Notes: generated from the sequence alone by a model not told the origin. 49,651 nucleotides of DNA from an uncultured Burkholderiales bacterium (GCA_903820745.1 CAIJIT010000324.1:1-49651), one strand, 5' to 3'. Shown: positions 14,851-24,230, counted from the first letter of the stretch. Program-made: numbers and translations.

Positions 14851-16092
14851 TCAGGCCGCGGCCGGATTTTCAAGCAGCAAGGCGATGCCCTGGCCGCCGC
14901 CAATGCAGGCCGAGCCGATGCCGTAACGCAGGCCCGAGCGCTGCATCTCGCGCGCCAGCGTGATCGTCAGGCGCAAGCCGGTAGCGGCCAGCGGATGGCC
15001 CAGCGCAATCGCGCCACCGTTGACATTGAGGCGGTTCAGGTCGAGCCCCAGTTCCTGAGCCACCGACAAGGTCTGTGCACCCTGCGCTTCATTGATTTCG
15101 AAGCAGCCGATCTGCTCCAGCCGCAGTCCGGTGCGCTGCAGCAGCAGGCGGATCGCCGGGGCCGGGCCGATGCCCATGATCTCGGGCGGCACGCCGACCA
15201 CAGCGGCAGCGACCACGCGCGCCAAGGCCTGTTTGCCCTGCGCTTTGGCATAGGCGCCAGACGACACCACCGCAGCGGCAGCGGCGTCGACCAGGGCCGA
15301 GCTATTGCCACCGGTCTGGACGCCACCTTCATAGACCGGACGCAGCTTGGCCAGCACTTCGACCGGCGAGGCGCGCACATGGCTGTCGAGCGTGACTTCG
15401 GTGAGCTTGCCCTGCAGCTTGATGCCGCGCGGCTGATAGCCTTCGAGCAGGAATTTTTCGGTGATCACCGGCACGATTTCCCCGGCATGGAATTCCTTCG
15501 CAGCCTGCGCTTTGGCGAAGGACTGGCTGGCAAATTCATCCACCTGTTGGCGCGTAATGCCGTATTTACGGGCCAGGTTTTCGGCCGTCTGGATCATGTT
15601 GATGCCGGCCGCCGAGTCCTTCAGGGCTTCCCACAGGAAGTCCTTGAAGCCAACCGGCGCACCGAGCTTGAAGCCGTTGCGATGTTCGAACGAAGCGATC
15701 GGGTTGCGCGTCATGTTCTCGCTGCCGACGACCAGCACGGCTTCGCAAGCGCCGCTCTGAATCTGCTCGCCCGCCTGGCGGAATAGCTCGAAACCGGTGC
15801 CGCAGATGCGCTGTGCCATCAGCGCCGGCACTTCGACCGGCACCCCGGCATAAAGGCCGATATGGCGCGGCAGCATGAACTGCTCGAAGTCGCCGGGCGC
15901 CATATTGCCGGCAATCACTGAACCGATATGCTCGCCCGGCACGCCGGCGCGCGCCAACGCTGCACGCGCGGCCTTGATGCCCAGATCGGTCGGCGAGATA
16001 TGGCCGAACGCGCCGCAATAGTCGACCAGTGGCGTGCGCACACCGTCAAGCATCCAGATGTCGTCGAATTGCGAGAAAAAGCCTTGGCTCAT
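14851..16092 (-). CDS. Thiolase family protein (acyl-CoA C-acyltransferase)
   Basis: A degradative-type thiolase of 413 residues. The nucleophilic Cys is C97 in AQRICGTGFE, the NEAQGAQ loop is at 334-340 (NEAFA in most thiolases), the His is H366 in GGAIALGHPLAATG, and the second Cys is C396 in SACIGGGQG. All catalytic residues are present. It would cleave a 3-keto-3-aryl-propanoyl-CoA with CoA to give acetyl-CoA and an aroyl-CoA, the substrate for the thioesterase encoded two genes downstream. It begins 14 bases after the ligase gene stop. Confidence 0.9.
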   Translation of the reverse strand: MSQGFFSQFDDIWMLDGVRTPLVDYCGAFGHISPTDLGIKAARAALARAGVPGEHIGSVIAGNMAPGDFEQFMLPRHIGLYAGVPVEVPALMAQRICGTGFELFRQAGEQIQSGACEAVLVVGSENMTRNPIASFEHRNGFKLGAPVGFKDFLWEALKDSAAGINMIQTAENLARKYGITRQQVDEFASQSFAKAQAAKEFHAGEIVPVITEKFLLEGYQPRGIKLQGKLTEVTLDSHVRASPVEVLAKLRPVYEGGVQTGGNSSALVDAAAAAVVSSGAYAKAQGKQALARVVAAAVVGVPPEIMGIGPAPAIRLLLQRTGLRLEQIGCFEINEAQGAQTLSVAQELGLDLNRLNVNGGAIALGHPLAATGLRLTITLAREMQRSGLRYGIGSACIGGGQGIALLLENPAAA

Positions 16093-16106
16093 GGGTCGCT
16101 GTACTT

Positions 16107-17963
16107 TCAGTTTGAATGCGGGAAAAGAATTGATGGCAGCCTGTCGTCATGCAGCGCCTGCACCAGTTGGGCACGATGCGCGAGCACGGCGCCCTGGTTG
16201 ATCGAGCCCTTGTCGGTGATCTCGCCGCGGTCCAGGGTCGGCGGCTCGGCCAGCAGGCATAAACGCGCAATCCGGCTGGCGCTGCCGGTCGACTGGGCGG
16301 CCAGCGCATCAAGTAGCCTCTGGAAATGCGCCAGCACCGGCGCCGCTGCCAGCACTTCGCTCATCGCAGCGCCTGCGCCCAGGCCGCTCAGCGCACGTAC
16401 CGCCTGGGTCGGGAACACCATCGCGCCGACTTCCTTCCTGTTGATGCCGGTCAGCACCACGTCCTGGATATAGGGCGCGCCGGCGCCGATGATCCTGGCG
16501 CGCAGCGGCCCGACGCTGACGAAGGTGCCGGTGGCGAGCTTGAAGTCCTCGGCGATGCGGCCGTCGAACTTCAGACCCTGGTGGATGTCCGCCGGATCAA
16601 TCCACTTGACCGCGTCGCCCGAGCAGAAGAAGCCCTCGGCGTCGAAATGGCGGGCGGTTTCCTGCGGCGCGCGCCAATAGCCGGGGGTGATATTGGGGCC
16701 GCGGTAGCGCACTTCGGTTTTGCCGTCGACTTCGACCAGCTTGAGTTCCAGGCCCGGTGTCGGTACGCCGAGATCGCCGGCCTTGACGGCGGGGCTGGTG
16801 ACGAAGATGGCAAACGGCCCGGATTCGGTCATGCCCAGTCCGGTACTCATGACGATGCGCTCGCCGATTTCCTGCTCGGCCGAGGCGAACAGACTGTCCC
16901 AGACCGGCTGGGCCAGCGCGGCGCCGGCATAGAAGAACATCTGCACCCGTGACAGCAACTGCTTTCTCAGTGCGGCGTCGTTTTGCATCGCCAGGGCAAT
17001 TGCTTCGAAACCGGTCGGCACATTGAAATAGACCGTCGGCGCGATCTCGCGTAGATTGCGCAGGGTCTCGCCCATCAAGGCCGGTGTCGGCTTGCCATCG
17101 TCGATGTACAGGGTGCCACCGTGAAACACCACCATGCCGAAATTGTGATTGCCGCCGAAGGTGTGGTTCCAGGGCAGCCAGTCAACCAGCACCGGCGGCG
17201 CCTGCGTCAGCACCGGCATCGACTGCGCCATTTGCTGCTGATTGGCACACCACATGCGCTGCGTGTTGATCACTGCCTTGGGCAGCTTGGTCGAGCCACT
17301 GGTGAAGAGAAATTTGACGATCGTGTCGGGGCCGGATGCCTGCATCGCCGCATCGACGGCAGGTGTCGCCACCGTGGCGAGCAGCTCGGTGAATGTACTG
17401 CTGGCGCGGCCCTCAAGTTGGCCTGAGTTCAGCATCACTTCGACATCGCTGCCCACGGTGGCCAGAATCGCCTTGCCATAGCGTTCTGCATCGGCGGCAA
17501 AGACCAGGCCCGGCAGGACGGTGGCGAGCACATGGCGCAGCTTCTCGAAGTCCTGGCTGACCAGCGAATAGGGTGGCGAAGTCGGCACGAAAGGCACGCC
17601 GGCCAGCATGCAGCCGAGCGCCATCAAGGCATGCTCGAGGCTGTTCTCTGACAGGATCACCACCGGGCGCTCAGCGCTCAGACCGCGGTTGATCAGGCCC
17701 TGCGCGATGCAGCGGGCGCTGGCCCAGGCTTGCGCATAGCTGACATGCCGCCAGTCGCCCAGGCTGCCGTCAGACAGCTTCTGGCGCCGCGCCATGAAAG
17801 TTCGTTCGGGTGCGACCTGCGCCCAATGCTGCAGGCGATCGGTCATGCGCTGCGGATAGTCGTGCAGGGCTTGCTCGGCCTGCAGATACTGCACGCCAGC
17901 CGCGCCTTGGCGCAATTGCACGCGGTTCACGCCGAAGCTCAGCGGCCGGTATTTCGGGGTCAT
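16107..17963 (-). CDS. fcs: Feruloyl-CoA synthase-like acyl-CoA ligase
   Basis: An ATP-dependent adenylate-forming ligase of 618 residues. The phosphate-binding motif LFTSGSTKLPKAV is near residues 219-231, and a TESGP-type adenine motif (GLGMTESGP) follows at about 395. The segments INTQRMWCANQQQ and WLPWNHTFGGNHNFG are typical of the proteins annotated as feruloyl-CoA synthase in Burkholderiales. It would convert ferulate, p-coumarate or caffeate to the CoA thioester, the entry step of this operon. Neighbours for hydration, oxidation, thiolysis and hydrolysis fit that role. Another aryl-CoA ligase specificity remains possible. Confidence 0.82.
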   Translation of the reverse strand: MTPKYRPLSFGVNRVQLRQGAAGVQYLQAEQALHDYPQRMTDRLQHWAQVAPERTFMARRQKLSDGSLGDWRHVSYAQAWASARCIAQGLINRGLSAERPVVILSENSLEHALMALGCMLAGVPFVPTSPPYSLVSQDFEKLRHVLATVLPGLVFAADAERYGKAILATVGSDVEVMLNSGQLEGRASSTFTELLATVATPAVDAAMQASGPDTIVKFLFTSGSTKLPKAVINTQRMWCANQQQMAQSMPVLTQAPPVLVDWLPWNHTFGGNHNFGMVVFHGGTLYIDDGKPTPALMGETLRNLREIAPTVYFNVPTGFEAIALAMQNDAALRKQLLSRVQMFFYAGAALAQPVWDSLFASAEQEIGERIVMSTGLGMTESGPFAIFVTSPAVKAGDLGVPTPGLELKLVEVDGKTEVRYRGPNITPGYWRAPQETARHFDAEGFFCSGDAVKWIDPADIHQGLKFDGRIAEDFKLATGTFVSVGPLRARIIGAGAPYIQDVVLTGINRKEVGAMVFPTQAVRALSGLGAGAAMSEVLAAAPVLAHFQRLLDALAAQSTGSASRIARLCLLAEPPTLDRGEITDKGSINQGAVLAHRAQLVQALHDDRLPSILFPHSN

Positions 17964-18009
17964 GCCTTTTGCTCCTGTTGCTCCTGCTGAGCTGCGAACT
18001 TTTGACGCT

Positions 18010-18792
18010 TTATGCTTTTTGAACTTTCGCCGCGCGACCCTCGAGGAAGTCGCGCACGCGCTGCTTGGCTTCGGGCGCGCTCTGCGCGATCGCGGCCATC
18101 ATGGCTTCGGTCATGAAGCCCTGATCGGCCGGTTGATCGGCGATCCGCGGCAGCACATGGGTCAGCGCATAGTTGGTCAGCGGCGCGTTCTGCGCGATCC
18201 GCTGCGCCAGCTCCAGCGCTTTGGCAAAGGCATCGCCTTGCGGCACCAGGTATTGCGCCAGGCCGATGCGTTCGCCGTCCTGCGCGTTGTAGACCCGCCC
18301 GGTCAGCATCATGTCGGTCATCCTTGCGACACCGATCAGGCGCGGAATCCGCACCGATCCGCCACCGCCGACGAAGATGCCGCGCGAGCCTTCGGGCAGG
18401 GCGTAGAAAGTCGTTTCGTCAGCCACCCGGATATGGCAGGCACTGGCCAGTTCAAGGCCGCCGCCGACGACCGCACCCTGCAGCGCTGCGATTACCGGCA
18501 CCGGCCCGAACTGCAGGCTTTCAAGCGCGGCATGCCACATGCGCGAGTGCATCAGACCTTGGCCGGCATCGCGCTCCTGCAACTCGCTCAGATCCAGCCC
18601 GGCGCAGAAATGTTCACCTTCGCCGGCGATGACTGCGGCCCTGATGCCCGCGGGCATCTTTTCGAACAGCTCGCGCAGCGACATGATCAAGCTATCGTTC
18701 AAGGCATTGCGCTTGGCCGTCCTTGTCAGCCGGATGACGGCGATTTCCTGCTGCTCGCCGCAGCGTTCAAAGTGGATGGATGGCTTGGTCAT
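18010..18792 (-). CDS. Enoyl-CoA hydratase/crotonase family protein
   Basis: A 260-residue crotonase, first gene of the operon. The two oxyanion-hole segments are HFCAGLDLSEL (61-71) and ALQGAVVGGGLELA (103-116), and both catalytic Glu positions are filled (E114 in GGGLEL and E134 in ALPEGSRG). It lacks the sequence hallmarks of the hydroxycinnamoyl-CoA hydratase-lyase that yields vanillin. Together with the SDR and thiolase genes this suggests simple hydration of the side chain within a beta-oxidation route. The start lies 26 bases after the palindromic operator region. Confidence 0.87.
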   Translation of the reverse strand: MTKPSIHFERCGEQQEIAVIRLTRTAKRNALNDSLIMSLRELFEKMPAGIRAAVIAGEGEHFCAGLDLSELQERDAGQGLMHSRMWHAALESLQFGPVPVIAALQGAVVGGGLELASACHIRVADETTFYALPEGSRGIFVGGGGSVRIPRLIGVARMTDMMLTGRVYNAQDGERIGLAQYLVPQGDAFAKALELAQRIAQNAPLTNYALTHVLPRIADQPADQGFMTEAMMAAIAQSAPEAKQRVRDFLEGRAAKVQKA

Positions 18793-18818
18793 CGATTTTC
18801 TGCCCGGCTTCAGTGGGC

Positions 18819-18850
18819 TTGATTATGGTTATAAGTTATAATCAAATCAA
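18819..18850 (-). promoter_or_regulatory. Promoter with palindromic operator of the aromatic operon
   Basis: On the minus strand TTGATT (18845-18850) and CATAAT (18822-18827) are 17 bases apart and form a plausible sigma-70 promoter for the crotonase-to-MarR operon. A perfect inverted repeat, TTGATTAT (18819-18826) and ATAATCAA (18838-18845) with an 11-base spacer, covers the -10 box and most of the spacer. It is an ideal position for a repressor, most likely the MarR protein encoded at the end of the operon. Confidence 0.6.
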
Positions 18851-18904
18851 GGGCTTGGCAGGCGTTTCTTGTCGGTGTTTACCCCTTGCAACGCTGCCGT
18901 ATGG

Positions 18905-19858
18905 TCAGGCCGTCAATGCGGCGCGCTCGAGCGCATCGATGAACATCTTCGGTACATCGAAGCCGGTCTGGTCGGTGATTTCCTGGAAACAGGTCGGGCT
19001 GGTGACGTTGATTTCAGTCAGGCAGTCGCCGATCACATCGAGCCCGACCAGCAGCAGACCACGCGCGGCGAGTAAGGGCCCGAGCGCTTGGGCGATTTCG
19101 CGGTCGCGTTGGCTGATCGCCTGAGCCACGCCCTTGCCGCCAACGGCCAGGTTGCCGCGGATCTCGCTGCCTTGCGGAATCCGCGCCAGGCAAAAGGGCA
19201 CGACCTCGCCGCCGATCACCAGCACGCGTTTGTCGCCGGCCTTGATCTCGGGCAGGTAGCGCTGCACCATGATGGTCTCGGCGCCACCCTTGTTGAGCGT
19301 CTCGACGATGGCGCCGAGGTTCAGCCCATCGGGGCCGACGCGGAAGATGCCCATGCCACCCATGCCGTCGAGCGGCTTGAGGATGATGTCGCCATGCTCG
19401 GCATGGAAGGCGCGCACTGCGGCCTCGTTGCGCGTCACCAGCGTCGGCGGGCAGAACTGCGGAAACTCCAGAAGTGCGAGTTTTTCCGGATGGTCGCGCA
19501 AGGCTGAAGGCTTGTTGAAGACCCGGGCGCCTTCGCGTTCGGCCTGTCCCAGCAGATGGGTGGCGTAGAAATATTCGCTGTCGAAAGGCGGATCCTTGCG
19601 CATGATGACGGCATCGGCATCGGCCAGTGCGAGCTCGGCCGTGGTGGCCACCGTAAACCAGGCGTCGGCCTCCCCGGTCAATGTGATCGCGCGTGCGGCC
19701 CGCGCCACCACCCGGCTGCCTTGGCGCCAGACCAGATCCTGTGGCTCGCAAGCCCAGATCTGGTGGCCGCGCCGCGCCGCTTCGCGCATCATCGAAAAAG
19801 TCGTGTCCTTGTAGGTCTTGAAAGTCTCCAGCGGGTCGGCAACGAACAGCAGTTTCAT
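18905..19858 (-). CDS. gshB: Glutathione synthetase
   Basis: The ATP-grasp enzyme that adds Gly to gamma-glutamylcysteine to make glutathione, 317 residues, the normal proteobacterial length. It starts with MKLLFVADPLETFKTYKDTT. Family signatures include MRKDPPFDSEYFYATHLL, ILKPLDGMGGMGIFR, and the C-terminal GLDVIGDCLTEINVTSPTC. The ATG at 19858 is chosen over an in-frame start 21 bases upstream because it gives the family N-terminus. gshA lies about 3 kb away on the same strand, separated by the amidotransferase and kup genes. Confidence 0.95.
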   Translation of the reverse strand: MKLLFVADPLETFKTYKDTTFSMMREAARRGHQIWACEPQDLVWRQGSRVVARAARAITLTGEADAWFTVATTAELALADADAVIMRKDPPFDSEYFYATHLLGQAEREGARVFNKPSALRDHPEKLALLEFPQFCPPTLVTRNEAAVRAFHAEHGDIILKPLDGMGGMGIFRVGPDGLNLGAIVETLNKGGAETIMVQRYLPEIKAGDKRVLVIGGEVVPFCLARIPQGSEIRGNLAVGGKGVAQAISQRDREIAQALGPLLAARGLLLVGLDVIGDCLTEINVTSPTCFQEITDQTGFDVPKMFIDALERAALTA

Positions 19859-20014
19859 CGAGTTCAGTCCTTGAAGCAAATTGGGAGAAGTGTTGCATTA
19901 AACGCGCGAGCCTGCCTGTTTGGCCAGTGGGAATTGATTTGTGACAGATTTTTGGCGAGGGTCGACGTCGTTTCGCTTACCATTGCAGCGCTGGCGAGGC
20001 CCGCCAGCAGAGCC

Positions 20015-20035
20015 AAAAAACCGCCAATCTGGCGG
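20015..20035 (-). terminator. Rho-independent terminator on the minus strand
   Basis: On the minus strand the perfect six-base stem CCGCCA/TGGCGG (20030-20035 and 20021-20026, three-base loop) is followed by six T residues (20015-20020). No minus-strand gene ends here. The nearest upstream one is kup, which ends at 20905, directly against the convergent amidotransferase gene. It probably stops kup transcripts that have run antisense through that gene, just before gshB. A further stem (19990-19996 with 20002-20008) lies beside it. Confidence 0.6.
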
Positions 20036-20098
20036 CGAAGCCAGGGTCCGACCTATCTGCCGGCACCTTGCTTCATGGCCCTTGACCCAAGCCTTTCC

Positions 20099-20902
20099 AT
20101 GTGCCGATTTCTTGCCTACGTGGGCGATGCGATATTTCTGGACGAGCTGGTGTGCAAGCCGCAGCATTCGCTGGTGCGCCAGTCCTTGCGCGCTGACGAG
20201 GCCAAGGCGGTGACGAATGGCGATGGGTTCGGCATCGGCTGGTATGGCGATCGCCAGGCGCCCGGTGTCTACCGCGAGGTGATGCCGGCCTGGTCGGACG
20301 AGAACCTGCTGGCCTTGTGCGCGAATGTGCGCTCGAAACTTTTCTTCGCCCATGTGCGCGCTGCCACCGGCACCGGCATCGCGCGGCAGAACTGCCATCC
20401 GTTCCGTTACGGGCCCTATCTGTTCATGCACAACGGCCAGGTCGGCAGCTATGGTCAGCTGCGCCGCACGATGGAGGCGCGCCTGCCCGACCATCTGTAT
20501 GCCGAGCGTAAAGGGGCAACCGATTCGGAGCTGATGTTCCTGATGATCATCGACTTGATGGCCGGCGGCGCCACGGCGGCCGACGCGGTCAGCCAGGTGC
20601 TCGAAGAGGTGCTGGCGATGATGGCAAGGGTCGGCGCGACCCAGCCGCTGCGCTTTGCCGCTGTGCTGGCCGACGGCCAGCAAATGCATGCCTTTCGTTT
20701 CGCCAGCGACGCCAAGGCGCCGACGCTGTATCTGCAACGGCAGGCTTCAGGCGGGTTGGTGCTGGCTTCCGAGCCCTTGGTCGACGACCATGAAGGCTGG
20801 GACTTGCTGCCGCAGGGTACGGTGATGCGGCTCAGCGCCGAGGGTTGCCACAGCCAGCAATTGTCACCGGCCAACCCGATCGAAGCGCTCGCAGCCGCCT
20901 GA
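20099..20902 (+). CDS. Class II glutamine amidotransferase domain protein (YafJ-like)
   Basis: A stand-alone Ntn-type glutamine amidotransferase domain of 267 residues. The catalytic Cys is C2, exposed after Met removal (MCRFLAYVG). Other active-site segments are GDGFGIGWYGD, HVRAATGTG, NCHPFRYGPYLFMHNGQVG and a C-terminal LASEPLVDD. It hydrolyses glutamine or a gamma-glutamyl compound in the cytoplasm. The eukaryotic relative DUG3 acts on glutathione, and the neighbours here are gshB and gshA, so a role in glutathione turnover is possible but unproven. The ATG at 20099 is forced by the catalytic Cys; the open frame upstream is not coding. It ends two bases from the convergent kup gene. Confidence 0.88.
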   Translation: MCRFLAYVGDAIFLDELVCKPQHSLVRQSLRADEAKAVTNGDGFGIGWYGDRQAPGVYREVMPAWSDENLLALCANVRSKLFFAHVRAATGTGIARQNCHPFRYGPYLFMHNGQVGSYGQLRRTMEARLPDHLYAERKGATDSELMFLMIIDLMAGGATAADAVSQVLEEVLAMMARVGATQPLRFAAVLADGQQMHAFRFASDAKAPTLYLQRQASGGLVLASEPLVDDHEGWDLLPQGTVMRLSAEGCHSQQLSPANPIEALAAA

Positions 20903-20904
20903 TC

Positions 20905-22788
20905 CTAGATTTCGACCTTTGAGCCGAGCTCGACGATGCGGTTCGTCGGCAGGTGCAGGAAGTCGGCCGCTGCGGCCGCATTGCGGTGCATGCTGGCGAA
21001 AAGCTTTTCGCGCCACATTGACATGCCACTGCCGATCGTCGGGATGACGATGTCGCGCGACAAGAAATAGCTGGTTTCCATCTCTTCCAGGATGACGCCC
21101 TGCGCCGCCAGCATGCTCAGGGCTTCGGGTACATCGGGTTCGTTCTTGAAGCCGAAATTCAAGCTGACAGCCCAGCAATCGCGGCCCAGGTTCTCAACCT
21201 GCACGCGCTTGTCGAAGCCGACCCAGGGCACTTCATGGTGCTTGACGTTGACGAACAGGTTCTGCTCATGCAGCACCTTGTTGTGCTTGAGGTTGTGCAA
21301 GAGGGCATTGGGCGTAACGCCGACTTCGGCCGACAGGAAAACCGCCGTGCCCGACACGCGCACCGGCGGGTGGGCGAAGACGGACTCGAGGAAACTCGGC
21401 AAGTCGATCGCGTCCTCGCGCAGCTTGTTGCTGAGCAGGCTGCGGCCCTGCTTCCAGGTCAGCATCAAGGTGAACATGCCGATGCCGATCATCAGCGGGA
21501 ACCAGCCGCCGGCAATCAGCTTGAGCATGTTCGAGGCCAGGAAGGTGACGTCGATGCAGAAGAAGAAGAGGGTCGCAGCAAGGCACAGCCACAAGGGGTA
21601 TTTCCAGCCGTAGCGGACCACGAAGAAGGTCATCACCGTCGTGATCGTCATGTCGATCGTCACCGCAATGCCGTAAGCACCGGCCAATTTGCTGCTGCTG
21701 CCGAACAGCACGACGGCCAGCACGATGAAGACGAACAGACCCCAGTTGACGAAGGGTACATAGATCTGGCCGATGTCGCGCACCGAGGTGTGCAGGATGC
21801 GCATGCGCGGCAGGATGCCCAGTTGGACCGCCTGCTTGGTGACCGAGAAGGCGGCGGTGATCAAGGCTTGCGAAGCCACAATGGCGGCCATCGTAGCGAG
21901 CGCAAACAAAGGCATCTCGGCCCAGGCCGGCGCCAGCAGGAAGAACGGGTTCTCGATCGCTTCCGGATGCTCAAGCAGCATCGCGCCTTGGCCGAAATAG
22001 TTCAGCACCAGGGCCGGCATGACAAAGCCGTACCAGGCGATGCGGATCGGTTGTTTGCCGAAATGGCCCAGGTCGGCATAGAGCGCCTCGCCGCCGGTGA
22101 CGACCAGCACGACCGCGCCAAGCGCCACGAAGGCAACCAATTTATGCGCCATGCAGAAAGAAAACGCATAGTACGGATTGACGGCGAAGAGGATCTGCGG
22201 ATTCTCGAGAATATGCGGCAGGCCGAGCACGGCAAGCACCGCAAACCAGACCAGCATCACCGGCCCGAAGGCCTTGCCGATGCCGCCGGTGCCGAAACGC
22301 TGGACCGCGAACAAGCCGGCCAGCACAACCAGGGTCAGCGGCACGATCACGTCGTGATACTCGGGTGCATAGACATCAATGCCTTCGACTGCGCCCAGCA
22401 CCGTCATCGCCGGTGTGATCACCGCATCGCCATAGAAGATCGCCGTGCCGAACAGGCCCACCATGAGCAGCACATTGCGCAGCTTCGGCTTGTCGTTGAC
22501 GGCATTGGTCGCCAGCGCGAGCATTGCGATCAGGCCGCCTTCGCCATGGTTGTCGGCACGCAGGATCAACAACACGTACTTGACCGAGACGATGATCGTC
22601 ATGGTCCAGAAGATCAGCGAGAGCACGCCGAGGATATTGTCCGCAGTGGGGGCCACATGGCCGCCATGGAAAACTTCCTTCAGCGCGTAGAGCGGGCTGG
22701 TGCCGATGTCGCCATAGACCACGCCCAAGGCGCCGACGGTCATGCCGGCCAGTGCAGAGGGGCTACGCCCCGATTGTGCAGAACTCAC
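20905..22788 (-). CDS. kup: Low-affinity potassium transporter Kup
   Basis: An inner-membrane K+ uptake protein (probably H+ symport) of 627 residues, with about 12 transmembrane helices in the first ~430 residues and a cytoplasmic C-terminal domain. Family signatures are plain: [19 protein letters not shown] near residues 22-40, and [20 protein letters not shown]. The C-terminal part contains [20 protein letters not shown]. It stands between gshA and the amidotransferase gene. No terminator fits in the two-base gap to the convergent gene. Confidence 0.95.
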   Translation of the reverse strand: MSSAQSGRSPSALAGMTVGALGVVYGDIGTSPLYALKEVFHGGHVAPTADNILGVLSLIFWTMTIIVSVKYVLLILRADNHGEGGLIAMLALATNAVNDKPKLRNVLLMVGLFGTAIFYGDAVITPAMTVLGAVEGIDVYAPEYHDVIVPLTLVVLAGLFAVQRFGTGGIGKAFGPVMLVWFAVLAVLGLPHILENPQILFAVNPYYAFSFCMAHKLVAFVALGAVVLVVTGGEALYADLGHFGKQPIRIAWYGFVMPALVLNYFGQGAMLLEHPEAIENPFFLLAPAWAEMPLFALATMAAIVASQALITAAFSVTKQAVQLGILPRMRILHTSVRDIGQIYVPFVNWGLFVFIVLAVVLFGSSSKLAGAYGIAVTIDMTITTVMTFFVVRYGWKYPLWLCLAATLFFFCIDVTFLASNMLKLIAGGWFPLMIGIGMFTLMLTWKQGRSLLSNKLREDAIDLPSFLESVFAHPPVRVSGTAVFLSAEVGVTPNALLHNLKHNKVLHEQNLFVNVKHHEVPWVGFDKRVQVENLGRDCWAVSLNFGFKNEPDVPEALSMLAAQGVILEEMETSYFLSRDIVIPTIGSGMSMWREKLFASMHRNAAAAADFLHLPTNRIVELGSKVEI

Positions 22789-22899
22789 GAGAACTTCCCG
22801 GCGGTTTGGGCCGGATTCATCAAAACGCGCATTTTGCTCTAAAAATTGTGCAGTGCGTCAATTTACTTTTCAGCAGCAATTGCGCCCGGCGGATCTTCA

Positions 22900-24192
22900 T
22901 CAGTAGGACTCGGCTTCGGGGTCGGTGACTTCGAGCTCGTAACTGGCCGCCAGCATCGCCAGGCGGGCGATCACCCCGTACATATAGAAGCGGTTCGGCG
23001 GGCTGGCACCGGGCTTTTCTCCGGGCCGGGGCAGATGCGACGAACGGGCGAATGCCAGCGGCACGAAGCTGGCACCCGGCGCGTTGAGGTTCTCATCGAC
23101 GCCGCGTTCGGCATGGACGCGGTAAAAGCCGCCGACCACATAACGGTCGACCATATAGACCACGGGTTCGGCCACCGCCTCGTTGACGCGCTCGTTGGTC
23201 GGCACGCCTTCCTGGATGAGCACCTCGGTGACATCGTGGCCGTCCTTGACCACCGACATCTTGTTGCGCGTCAGTCGGCTCAGGTCGACCAGTTCCTTGG
23301 CGTCGCGCACCGTCATCACGCCCATGCCATAGGTACCGGCATCGGCCTTGATGATGACAAAAGGCTTTTCCTGGATGCCATATTCCTTGTATTTGCGCCG
23401 GGTCTTGGTCAGCACGGCATCGGTCTGGGTCTGCAAGGCCTCGAGCCCTTCGCCTTCGCTGAAGTCAAGCCCGTTGCAAGCCGCAAACATCGGGTTGATC
23501 AGCCAGGGATCCATGCCCAGCAGTTTGGAAAAACGCTTGGCCACCTCTTCATAGCAGCGGAAATGCTTGCTCTTGCGACGCACCGCCCAACCGGCATGCA
23601 GCGGCGGCAACAAGTATTGCTCATGCAGGTTTTCAAGCAATTTCGGAATGCCGGCCGAAAGGTCGTTGTTGAGCAGGATCGTGCAGGGGTCGAAATCCTT
23701 CAAACCGAGCCTGCCGCGCGTGCGCAGCAGCGGCTCCAGCGTCAGCGAACTGCCATCAACGAGCTGTAATTCCGTCGGCGCGGTGATGGTCTGGTCGAGA
23801 CTGCCCAGCCTGACATTCAAGCCGGCCTGGGTGAAGATGCGCACCAACGTTGCGACATTGCTGAGATAGAAGGTATTGCGCGTGTGGTTTTCGGGAATCA
23901 GCAACAGATTCTTGGCTTCGGGGCAGATCTTTTCGATCGCTGCCATCGCGGCCTGGACCGCCAGCGGCAGCGTGGCCGGGTTCAGGTTGTTGAAGCCACC
24001 TGGGAATAGATTGGTGTCAACCGGCGCCAGCTTGAAACCGGCATTGCGCAGATCGACCGAGCTGTAGAACGGCGGCGAATGTTCCATCCATTCGAGCCGG
24101 AACCAGCGTTCGATCGCTGGCATCGATTCCAGCATGCGCTGCTCAAGTTCGTTGATCGGGCCGGTCAGAGAGGTGGTGAGATGAGGAACCAT
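22900..24192 (-). CDS. gshA: Glutamate-cysteine ligase (proteobacterial type)
   Basis: The first enzyme of glutathione synthesis, joining Glu and Cys with ATP, 430 residues. It belongs to the separate gshA type first noted in Acidithiobacillus and common in betaproteobacteria, not the E. coli type. Supporting segments are VDTNLFPGGFNNLNP, LLIPENHTRNTFYLSNVATL, FVIIKADAGTYGMGVMTV and, near the C-terminus, NRFYMYGVIARLAMLAASYE. It is divergent from the IlvD/Edd-family gene. Confidence 0.93.
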   Translation of the reverse strand: MVPHLTTSLTGPINELEQRMLESMPAIERWFRLEWMEHSPPFYSSVDLRNAGFKLAPVDTNLFPGGFNNLNPATLPLAVQAAMAAIEKICPEAKNLLLIPENHTRNTFYLSNVATLVRIFTQAGLNVRLGSLDQTITAPTELQLVDGSSLTLEPLLRTRGRLGLKDFDPCTILLNNDLSAGIPKLLENLHEQYLLPPLHAGWAVRRKSKHFRCYEEVAKRFSKLLGMDPWLINPMFAACNGLDFSEGEGLEALQTQTDAVLTKTRRKYKEYGIQEKPFVIIKADAGTYGMGVMTVRDAKELVDLSRLTRNKMSVVKDGHDVTEVLIQEGVPTNERVNEAVAEPVVYMVDRYVVGGFYRVHAERGVDENLNAPGASFVPLAFARSSHLPRPGEKPGASPPNRFYMYGVIARLAMLAASYELEVTDPEAESY

Positions 24193-24230
24193 GGCGAATG
24201 CTCGGAGAGCGAGTCCAGAATAGGATCCGC

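Noticed and set aside
21235-22842. Long plus-strand open frame opposite kup
   Set aside because: It is the antisense of an unmistakable Kup protein, with a low-complexity His/Gln/Arg/Asp-rich translation and no recognisable domain.
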